Position numbers and translations under genes: made by a program
The notes under the pieces: model-generated
Seen by the model: only the letters and a program-made list of their open reading frames with translations
What the model was told of the DNA's origin: nothing
Database searches by the model: none
In this document: piece by piece, positions 1 through 6,586 of the stretch
Layout of the letters: each line of letters starts with the position of its first letter
Position numbering within the stretch: the stretch's first letter is position 1
Assembly (NCBI GenBank): GCA_900552225.1
Contig: URYX01000037.1
Location: 1-12,031 of the forward strand
Reading direction: 5' to 3'
DNA: 12,031 bases
Source: an uncultured Oscillospiraceae bacterium
Lineage (GTDB): Bacteria > Bacillota > Clostridia > Oscillospirales > Acutalibacteraceae

Positions 1-311
1 GCCAGAAACAGACTGAAGCAAAGAATGACCGGCACATGATACGCAAAGCCTCCAAGCTCGGCCGTCAGGTACTGCACAAACTTCTGATCGGAGGAAAAGG
101 CCTTCACATAGAGGGAAAGCCCGATAAAATCACCCTTCATCCCCTCCGTAATGGTGGCATCCGTTACCGAATACCGTACCGAGCTGAGAATCGGGCGCAA
201 AAACAGCGTCAGAAACCCCACAAGCCACGGCAGAATAAAGAGAAATCCCGCCCACCTCTTTTTTTGCTCATACCCGAAACGGGATCCTTTCCCGGTCAGT
301 GTATTTTTCAC
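1..311 (-). CDS. Second ABC transporter permease, MalF/UgpA type (N-terminal part only)
   Basis: This is the first 103 codons of a gene whose 3' part lies beyond the left edge. The translation starts (M/V)KNTLTGKGSRFGYEQKKRW, followed by a membrane segment at about residues 21-42 (AGFLFILPWLVGFLTLFLRP), then an outside loop and the start of a second hydrophobic stretch (about 93-103). A short basic N-terminus followed by 'ILPWLVGF' is typical of MalF/UgpA-like sugar permeases. The GTG start at 311 overlaps the TGA of the DUF5696 gene in a GTGA arrangement and has AGGGAGGG 9 nt upstream, so the two genes are probably translationally coupled. The permease signature (EAA loop) is not in the window, so family assignment rests on the N-terminus and context. 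It differs in sequence from the complete MalF-type permease at 5657-6586, which implies a second transporter in the same operon. Confidence 0.8.
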   Translation of the reverse strand, partial: MKNTLTGKGSRFGYEQKKRWAGFLFILPWLVGFLTLFLRPILSSVRYSVTDATITEGMKGDFIGLSLYVKAFSSDQKFVQYLTAELGGFAYHVPVILCFSLFL

Positions 312-2551
312 GGATTCACGCCCTCCCTTCGCACCGTATATCCCCGCGCCGGCACCGTCACTCCGGCCGCCGTCGCCGCCTCCGCTCCGCGATTGACGTA
401 AACGGCCACACCGTTTTCATACAGCGTCCGCGTCACATGCTCCGCCAGGCGCTCATGAGAATACATGGCTGCAGCTCCGACCTGCTCCCATACTGCGGAG
501 GTCTCGGCATACTGCTCCCGCAGAATCGGCAGCCAATATTCCGCCGAGGCACTGGTCAGACCATTTAAGTCGGTTCCCATCACCAGCCGCGGATCCCCGG
601 TCAGCAGTGCGTAATGCAGCCCCGCCCCGGTTTCCAGTGCCGTCAGCAGGCAATCCCGCGGATCGGCACTGAGGTTGACGGGCGACAGCGCATAGGCCAT
701 ACGCCCGCTGAGCGCCAACTGCAAAAACGGCACACTCTCATCGGTCACGTCGTAGCGGGAGGAACCGGAGGGCAGATTGACCGCCTCATCCGCCGCCGGC
801 AGCACATAGCCGTTTGGGGCATCCGCCAACAGCGCCGCTCCGTCCGTCTTGGCGGCCAGCGCCTTCTCCGCATACCCGAGCGAGCGGGTACGGGTCGCCA
901 TGACGGCATCGGAATAGTCCGCGTACAGCATATGGGACAGTGTACCGAGCGACAGTCCGGAAAAGCCCTCCGCAGCGGCCCGCTCAAACAGGCGGCCGCT
1001 CAGCGTCGGCAGCTGTGCCGGACTGACCAGCAGGCCGCGCCTTCCGTTGGTTTTCCGAAGCCCCGTGCTCAGCGGAAATTCGTATTGATAGGCCGGTGCA
1101 TTGGACAGGCTGCGGCTGATATCAAAAAATCCGGAAACTCCGTTGCCTCCCCTGTCCACCGTCTGGATCTCCGCCTCCAGATAGAGCCGCCCGCCCTGCG
1201 CCGCCAGCTGCTCCTGCAGCGCCAGCAGCTCCTTGCGGCTGCCGAGCCCGCGCACGGGAGACAGACTCTTTTCTGCCTTGCCGGCCAGGCCGTCCGAGGA
1301 CCACGAGCGGTACCGCATCCGCACCCCCGTAATTCCCGATTCCGTCAGACTCTGCAGCAGCGCCGCGGCACTCCCGACATCAGACAGCACACGGGTACGT
1401 TCCACCGGCACCCCGAGAAAGGATGCCTTTCTCCTGACCGCCCCGTACAAATCCACATATACCCCGGGCATCGATGCCGTCCCCGAGGACGGCATTGTCT
1501 CCGCCCAATACCGGCGCAGCCGACGCGCCATGCCCGCATAATCGTTTTCCTCCGCATCGAGCGGATACAGCAGCAGCCGGCAGGCCTCAGTCTGCGGCTC
1601 CCCGTCGTAATACAGCGTCACGCTCTGCGGAAGTCCGGAATCCGCATCCATCACAAACACATCGGACGGACGCAGCCGGAACTCACAGTATACCGAGGCC
1701 CATTCCGAGGTACTCCGGTTGGGCTGTGCATGGAGCACGCCTGTTTCGGCCCCCTGCGCCACAACAGCCAGCAGACCGCCCCGCTCCTTGCGGATTCCGT
1801 AAACGGGCAGACAGGCCGCCTGCTCCTCCGTGTTTTTGACCTGCAGGCTCTGCGAGGCATCCCGGCCGTAAAACGGCACCGCATATTCCTCGTTCAGATA
1901 GCGCCCGTTGTTGAACCGCATCAGCGATCCGCTGCCGTCCGGCAGCAGGAAATAGCCCTCCTCCGACAGCCCCGCCGCCCCGAAATAGGGCAGCAGCCGC
2001 AGCGACAAAATACGGTAGCGGTCCGCCTGCTCCTCCGCCATCGCGGCCGTCTCCACCGTCACCTCCAGATGGTCCTCCCGCAGCTCCACCCGTACCGGGA
2101 TGCTCCATCCCTCCGCCGGAAAGCGGTAGGTCACGGTAAAGCCGTTGTCTCTCAGCACCACGGAAGCGCCCTGCTTCCGCACACTGGCCGTCTCACTGTT
2201 GCGCTTGAATTCCTTATTTTGCTCCAGATCCCGTCCGTAAACCACCAGGTTGGAGAGCAGCTCCATCTTGTAGACACCGGATGCCACCGTATCCTGCTCC
2301 GCACCCTCCGGCACACTGCGCCATTCCTGCCCGCTCTGCCGATCCGTCAGCAAAAAGCTTCCGCTCCGGGCATGAACGCTCAGGCTCAGGCGGTCGGAGG
2401 TGCAGACCGTCTGCCACGTATCCGCCGCTTCAAGCGGTGTCCCCTCCGCCGCATCCGACAGTCCCTCGGTCGGTGCCGCCTCCGGTCCGCCCAGCGCCGA
2501 AAACCCACTCAGCAAAAGCAGCACCGTCAAAAGAATCATTTTCCGTTTCAT
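308..2551 (-). CDS. DUF5696 domain-containing secreted protein
   Basis: The protein has 747 residues and unknown biochemical function. The N-terminus (MKRKMILLTVLLLLSGFSAL) is a signal peptide or membrane anchor with no lipobox cysteine, so it probably acts outside the membrane. From memory, DUF5696 family hallmarks are visible: YFLLPDGSGSLMRFNNG (about 200-216), VPFYGRD (225-231), VYGIRKERGGLLAVV (250-264), SLGTLSHMLYADY (534-546) and the stretch from DAPNGYVLPAADEAVNLPSG (577-596) to ALETGAGLHYALL (638-650). The C-terminus (YENGVAVYVN, then VTVPARGYTV) resembles the closing beta-domain of many glycoside hydrolases. The middle (about 385-660) could be a TIM barrel, so a glycosidase-like fold is plausible but no catalytic residues are established. 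AAAGGGG lies 7 nt before the ATG at 2551. It follows the propeller-TPR-YIP1 gene by 26 bp and overlaps the next permease by 4 bp. Confidence 0.88.
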   Translation of the reverse strand: MKRKMILLTVLLLLSGFSALGGPEAAPTEGLSDAAEGTPLEAADTWQTVCTSDRLSLSVHARSGSFLLTDRQSGQEWRSVPEGAEQDTVASGVYKMELLSNLVVYGRDLEQNKEFKRNSETASVRKQGASVVLRDNGFTVTYRFPAEGWSIPVRVELREDHLEVTVETAAMAEEQADRYRILSLRLLPYFGAAGLSEEGYFLLPDGSGSLMRFNNGRYLNEEYAVPFYGRDASQSLQVKNTEEQAACLPVYGIRKERGGLLAVVAQGAETGVLHAQPNRSTSEWASVYCEFRLRPSDVFVMDADSGLPQSVTLYYDGEPQTEACRLLLYPLDAEENDYAGMARRLRRYWAETMPSSGTASMPGVYVDLYGAVRRKASFLGVPVERTRVLSDVGSAAALLQSLTESGITGVRMRYRSWSSDGLAGKAEKSLSPVRGLGSRKELLALQEQLAAQGGRLYLEAEIQTVDRGGNGVSGFFDISRSLSNAPAYQYEFPLSTGLRKTNGRRGLLVSPAQLPTLSGRLFERAAAEGFSGLSLGTLSHMLYADYSDAVMATRTRSLGYAEKALAAKTDGAALLADAPNGYVLPAADEAVNLPSGSSRYDVTDESVPFLQLALSGRMAYALSPVNLSADPRDCLLTALETGAGLHYALLTGDPRLVMGTDLNGLTSASAEYWLPILREQYAETSAVWEQVGAAAMYSHERLAEHVTRTLYENGVAVYVNRGAEAATAAGVTVPARGYTVRREGVNP
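321..328 (-). promoter_or_regulatory. Ribosome-binding site for the GTG-started second permease
   Basis: On the minus strand this reads AGGGAGGG and lies 9 nt upstream of the GTG at 311. It sits inside the last codons of the DUF5696 gene. It decides the start of the partial permease, because no ATG lies nearby in the same frame. Confidence 0.7.
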
Positions 2552-2577
2552 GGTTTTACCCCTTTCCGGCCGGGCCC

Positions 2578-4680
2578 TCAGCGGCGAAACATCAGCTCAT
2601 TGTAAATGGTGGCAAAAAAGGCCGCAAACTGCTGCAGCAGGCCAAACAGCAGCACAAACAAAAACAGCATAAACAGCACCGCAGCCGCCGTCAGCAGCAA
2701 ACAAAGAATGCCCTTGCCGAAGGAATACTGGTGAATGGCCATCATGGCCGATATCACCAGGTAAAAACTCCAGAGAATGCCGACCGCCTGCACAATCAGG
2801 AGAAACGTCTGCTCCCCCGCAATCAGCGCATTGCTGAGCAGCGTTTTCAGCATCAGGGAGCCCACAAAGGGAATCATCGCATAGCTGAGCGAAACCCAGA
2901 TTTCCCCGAACCGTCCTTTGCCGTCGAGCAGCGTGCTGACCGACCAGTTGCCGATCACCGCCAACGCAAACATCAGCACCGTCGAGGCAAACACCGAAAT
3001 CACATTCAGCGCCTCCGGGTCGTTATGGTTGAAGATAAATCCCGTCAGCTGGCGTTCGGCCACCGCCGCCGCAAACCATAGCAGCAGGATCAGCAGCGAG
3101 GCCTTCAGGCTGTAGGCGTGGCGGTATTTCATCTCGGCATACTCATCCGTTCCGTGCAGCATCAGACGTCCGATGCTGCGCGCCGTTTGCCATCCCGGCC
3201 GCCCCTCGGCCGCCGCAGCCGCCGGCCGCCGACGGAAGATACGGGTCACCGCCCCTATGACCGCCGTCAGCAGCAGCAAACCGCCGACCAAAAGCGGGAA
3301 GGCCCGCCGCACAAAATCGGAACGGTACTCTTTAAACGCCTTGGAATAGCTGTCCCGGTTATAGGCATAGCGGAACGACTCCATGGCCTCGGCGTACAGG
3401 CCTTCTTCAAACTGCGCCTTGCCGATGCCGTCATAAGCCAATTCATAATTGACATTTTCCGACAGGACCTGTGTCCACAGCTCCTGTGCCTCTCCGTAGC
3501 GGCCGTCGTGGTACAGCAGCACCGCCTCCTGCACCAGCGAGCCGAAGGCCGTCGGCTCAAATACCGTCACCGAGCACTTCCCGGAATCCAGCACCAGCAA
3601 TTTTCCGTCCAGGCTGTCAATGGCCGCCGGCGTCTTGAAGGTGCCTGCCTGCGCACCGACGCTGCCGAACACCTGCAGCAGCCGGGACTCCTGATCGTAC
3701 TGAAAAATACGTCCGCGGGTATAATCCAGGGCATAGATAAAGCCGTCCTCATCCACACAGAGATCCACAAACTGCGTATCCACCCGCTTGGCGTTCAGCC
3801 AGCCCTTCTCCAGGTCTCCGTAGTCTCCCTCCGTCCCGGTGTTGCGCTTGGCCGTCGGCAGAATGTTGATGCCCTGCGAATTCAGCTTTTTTAGCTCATC
3901 CACTGACGTCTTGGTCGTCTGGGTACAGGTATAGAAAAAACCCTCGCTGTCCAGATCAAAGTTGCTGTACTGAATCGGCACATACCGCGCCATCTTGTCC
4001 TTCTGCTCCTGCGAAAACAGGCTTTTCCAGAAGCGGCTGATCAGCACCTCCAGGGTTACCTCCACCGGATTGCTGCCGAAAAAGCCCCGGAAGGCTCCGC
4101 TGCTGTCATAGGTAACGGCCCCCATATAATAGCCGTCCACCAGCACATACACCGTGCCCAGCCGGTTGACCAGTACACGGGAGGGAATAAATTCGAGATT
4201 ATCCGGCACCAGCTCGGACTCCGGCTTCGTAAAAACGGCGCGCACCTGCGCCTCTCCGTCCACGGCAATCACCCGGCCGCCGCCCCGCTCGCAGATATAC
4301 AGCCACCCCCGGCTGTCCGCAAACAGACCGGTCGGAGCCTGCAGCGCCCGCTCCTGCCCGTCCTGCCAAACCGTATTCAAAATCCGGAGCAGCGTCATCC
4401 GCTCATCCAGAATCAGCACCCGGTTGTTGCCGGTATCCGAAAGGTAGATGCGGTGATCCTGCCCCACATAGAGATCCGAGGGTGCATTCAGCATCCCGGC
4501 CCCCCAGTCGTCACCGGTCTGTACTGCCGTCGGTGTATACCCGGCCGGGGACGGAACCGATCGATCCCATGCATCATAAATATAGGAGGTATAGGGCAGT
4601 TCGCCCGCCGCCGCGGTTACCGGAAGCAGCAGCAGTACCAAACAGGCCGCCGCTATTCTTAAAACGTTTTGTCTTCTCAT
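2578..4680 (-). CDS. Beta-propeller (NHL-type) / TPR / YIP1 membrane fusion protein
   Basis: The protein has 700 residues. Residues 1-26 form a signal peptide (LVLLLLPVTAAA-G). Residues 60-375 hold repeated propeller blades of NHL type: NAPSDLYVGQDHRIYLSDTG (65-84) with NNRVLILD, APTGLFADSRGWLYICE (115-131), VDLCVDEDGFIYALDYTRGR (305-324) and the blade ending LLVLDSGKCSVTVFEP (361-376). Residues 381-450 look like two TPR-like helical repeats (AVLLYHDGRYGEAQELW; FEEGLYAEAMESFRYAYNRD). A membrane segment at 459-478 precedes a basic stretch and a YIP1-type domain (about 500-690) with about five more membrane segments. The propeller and TPR should be outside the cell, anchored by the C-terminal membrane part. 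The start is placed at 4680 because a strong ribosome-binding site precedes it and a signal peptide follows; the frame stays open upstream to 5115 only over the neighbouring permease. Function is unknown. An assembly or sensing role for the transporter is inference. Confidence 0.87.
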   Translation of the reverse strand: MRRQNVLRIAAACLVLLLLPVTAAAGELPYTSYIYDAWDRSVPSPAGYTPTAVQTGDDWGAGMLNAPSDLYVGQDHRIYLSDTGNNRVLILDERMTLLRILNTVWQDGQERALQAPTGLFADSRGWLYICERGGGRVIAVDGEAQVRAVFTKPESELVPDNLEFIPSRVLVNRLGTVYVLVDGYYMGAVTYDSSGAFRGFFGSNPVEVTLEVLISRFWKSLFSQEQKDKMARYVPIQYSNFDLDSEGFFYTCTQTTKTSVDELKKLNSQGINILPTAKRNTGTEGDYGDLEKGWLNAKRVDTQFVDLCVDEDGFIYALDYTRGRIFQYDQESRLLQVFGSVGAQAGTFKTPAAIDSLDGKLLVLDSGKCSVTVFEPTAFGSLVQEAVLLYHDGRYGEAQELWTQVLSENVNYELAYDGIGKAQFEEGLYAEAMESFRYAYNRDSYSKAFKEYRSDFVRRAFPLLVGGLLLLTAVIGAVTRIFRRRPAAAAAEGRPGWQTARSIGRLMLHGTDEYAEMKYRHAYSLKASLLILLLWFAAAVAERQLTGFIFNHNDPEALNVISVFASTVLMFALAVIGNWSVSTLLDGKGRFGEIWVSLSYAMIPFVGSLMLKTLLSNALIAGEQTFLLIVQAVGILWSFYLVISAMMAIHQYSFGKGILCLLLTAAAVLFMLFLFVLLFGLLQQFAAFFATIYNELMFRR

Positions 4681-4688
4681 CCCGTTTG

Positions 4689-4699
4689 CTCCTCCCTCC
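4689..4699 (-). promoter_or_regulatory. Ribosome-binding site deciding the propeller-TPR-YIP1 start
   Basis: The minus strand reads GGAGGGAGGAG, 8 nt before the ATG at 4680. It lies in the 23-bp gap after the MalG-type permease and supports 4680 over any upstream start in the same frame. Confidence 0.75.
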
Positions 4700-4703
4700 G
4701 GCC

Positions 4704-5615
4704 TTATTCCTTGATGGCCGCACAGGTCATCGTCTCCACCACCTTGCTCTGCAGCAGCACAAACAGCAAAATCGGCGGCAGCATCAGAAACAGGGCGGAG
4801 GCCGCCCCGACGCCAGCACGGGCCACCGTAGAACCGGTGGCCATCTGCTGCATCATGGTCGGCAGCGTGCGCAGCTCCTCCCGGAACACGAACTGTTGGG
4901 AGGAGGTATTGTTCCATACCGATTGAAAGGTGAAAATAATCAGCGTCATCCAGGCGGGACGGACATTCGGCATTACCATCGATCCGAAAATACGGAATTC
5001 GCTGCAGCCGTCGATACGGGCCGCCTCCAGCACCACCGTGGGAAGCTGCTCCATGAACTGCTTCATCAGAAACACGCCGAGGGCCGCCCCCACCGGAGGC
5101 AGCAGCATGGCCCAATAGGTATCCACCATGCCGAGCTTGGCAATCACCAGATACTGCGGCAGAAAGGTCACCTGCGGCACAAACATCAGCGAAACGACCA
5201 CCAGCCGAAAAATCACGGATTTCCCCGGAAATTCGTTTTTGGCCAAGGGATAGGCACAGGCCGAGGAAAAAATCACATGAGCGGCCGTCGCGGCCACCGT
5301 CACAAAAAGCGAATTGAACAGGTATTTGGCAAACGGCACCCAGGAGTTGGCGCAGAGCGCCATCAGGTCACTGAAATTGTCCCACGTCGGGTTGCGCACA
5401 AACAGCCGCGGCGGAAAAATAAAAATCTCATCAAAGGGCTTGAAGGCCGCCGTGGCCGCATACACCAGGGGAAGCGCCAAAAACGCACCCGTCACGGCCA
5501 GCAGCAGCGCAAACACCGCGTTGCCCCCGCCGGATCGTGCAAAGCGTTTGGCGGCAAAGCCGTCCCGCGCGCGGTGCCGCCCGGATCTTCGGACACGCAG
5601 GGCATCGGTTTTCAT
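4704..5615 (-). CDS. Carbohydrate ABC transporter permease, MalG type
   Basis: This is a 303-residue inner-membrane subunit of a CUT1-type sugar importer. After a basic cytoplasmic N-terminus of about 32 residues, the first membrane segment is at 33-54 (AVFALLLAVTGAFLALPLVY), followed by the family's early loop (FKPFDEIFIFPP, 58-69; NPTWDNF, 75-81) and further segments near 98-125, 135-155, 165-185, 222-235 and 270-290. The EAA loop that docks the ATPase is clear at 196-220 (LEAARIDGCSEFRIFGSMVM then PNVRP). The C-terminus is of the usual MalG kind (KVVETMTCAAIKE). I chose the ATG at 5615 because GGAAAGG lies about 12 nt upstream, inside a 41-bp gap after the MalF-type gene. An alternative in-frame ATG at 5636 would add seven residues but has no good ribosome-binding site. 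It should pair with the permease at 5657-6586. Confidence 0.93.
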   Translation of the reverse strand: MKTDALRVRRSGRHRARDGFAAKRFARSGGGNAVFALLLAVTGAFLALPLVYAATAAFKPFDEIFIFPPRLFVRNPTWDNFSDLMALCANSWVPFAKYLFNSLFVTVAATAAHVIFSSACAYPLAKNEFPGKSVIFRLVVVSLMFVPQVTFLPQYLVIAKLGMVDTYWAMLLPPVGAALGVFLMKQFMEQLPTVVLEAARIDGCSEFRIFGSMVMPNVRPAWMTLIIFTFQSVWNNTSSQQFVFREELRTLPTMMQQMATGSTVARAGVGAASALFLMLPPILLFVLLQSKVVETMTCAAIKE

Positions 5616-5656
5616 ACGAGGATCACGCCTTTCCATTCTGTCAGGGCAGGGTGTTT

Positions 5657-6586
5657 TTATCGCCCGACTCGGTTGAGGGCTGCGGTCACCAGACGGTTGG
5701 ACAGCAGCATGGCCAAAAACAGCACCGTCGCCAGTGCACAGGCATAGCCCATCTCGTACCGCACCAGCCCATAGTCCATAATGTGCGTTACGGCCGTCTC
5801 CGCGCTGTACTCCGTGCTCGGAAAGCCGGCCAGCTGCACCGAGACATCCGCCACAGAAAACGAGGTAACGATCTGCATCACCGCTCCGAACAAAAGCTGC
5901 GGCTTCATGGTCGGCAGTGTAATAAACCACACCTCCTGAAACCGATTATGCACTCCGTCGATCACACCGGCCTCATACAGACTGCGGTCCACACTCTGAA
6001 GCCCGGCGATAAATGCCAAAAAGCCGGTGCCGAGCGACAGCCACAGCTGTACGGCAATTACCACGCCCAGCGTATAGGTCGCGTCCGTCAGCCAGCCGAT
6101 CGGCTCGCGGATGAGTCCGAAGCGCATCAAAAACCCGTTCAGGATGCCGTAAGAGTCCGAGCTGAAAATAAACCGCCAGACCGTATAGGCCTGCCCGGAT
6201 AGCACCGGAGCATAAAACAGGGCGGTGACCACCGCTCTCAGCCACGGTGTCAGATCGTTGATCAGCCAGGCAAAGAAAAAGCAGAGCAGATAGCTCACCG
6301 GTCCCGTCACCAGCGCAAAAATCAGCGTGTTTTTGACGGCAATCAGATTGATATCGTCATCCAGCAGCATCCGGATATAGTTGTCAAAGCCCGCAAACTC
6401 CGGCTTTGTCAACAAGTCATAGTCCGTAAAGCTGACGACAATGGCAATCAGCACCGGCAGCAGTGTAAACAGAAAGAACAGCAGCAGATACGGTGCCATC
6501 AGCACATAATTCTGCCAATTTTTGCGGATGCGGTATCCGAGCCCCGCTTCCCGTATAATCCCTGCCGATTGTTTGGCGGTTCTCAT
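5657..6586 (-). CDS. Sugar ABC transporter permease, MalF/UgpA type
   Basis: This is a 309-residue membrane subunit of a CUT1-type carbohydrate importer. The first membrane segment is at about 28-52 (VLMAPYLLLFFLFTLLPVLI), followed by the family's FTDYDLL...FAGFDNYIRML region (53-74). More segments lie near 86-109, 116-137, 172-197, 229-247 and 281-303. The EAA loop contacting the ATPase is at 204-227 (YEAGVIDGVHNRFQEVWFIT then LPTM). The start at 6586 forms an ATGA overlap with the stop of the solute-binding protein gene and has GGGAGGT 6 nt upstream. An ATG at 6601 in the same frame would place that ribosome-binding site inside the gene and is less likely. Spacing to the MalG-type gene is 41 bp. 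No ATP-binding subunit is present, so a shared MsmX-like ATPase encoded elsewhere is the likely partner. Confidence 0.93.
   Translation of the reverse strand: MRTAKQSAGIIREAGLGYRIRKNWQNYVLMAPYLLLFFLFTLLPVLIAIVVSFTDYDLLTKPEFAGFDNYIRMLLDDDINLIAVKNTLIFALVTGPVSYLLCFFFAWLINDLTPWLRAVVTALFYAPVLSGQAYTVWRFIFSSDSYGILNGFLMRFGLIREPIGWLTDATYTLGVVIAVQLWLSLGTGFLAFIAGLQSVDRSLYEAGVIDGVHNRFQEVWFITLPTMKPQLLFGAVMQIVTSFSVADVSVQLAGFPSTEYSAETAVTHIMDYGLVRYEMGYACALATVLFLAMLLSNRLVTAALNRVGR

Noticed and set aside
614..2605. A 663-codon plus-strand ORF opposite the DUF5696 gene
   Set aside because: It is rich in Arg, Gln, His and Pro with no recognisable domain and no ribosome-binding site. It mirrors the GC-biased codons of a clear minus-strand gene.
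2578..5115. Longer form of the propeller-TPR-YIP1 gene starting at 5115
   Set aside because: The extra 145 codons overlap the MalG-type permease and look like an out-of-frame translation of it. A strong ribosome-binding site and signal peptide place the start at 4680.
4482..5747. A 421-codon plus-strand ORF
   Set aside because: It is antisense to the MalG-type permease and parts of its neighbours, has low-complexity Arg/His-rich composition and shows no family similarity.
4704..5930. Longer form of the MalG-type permease starting at 5930
   Set aside because: The added N-terminus is an out-of-frame reading of the preceding permease gene. The start at 5615 gives the usual MalG length.
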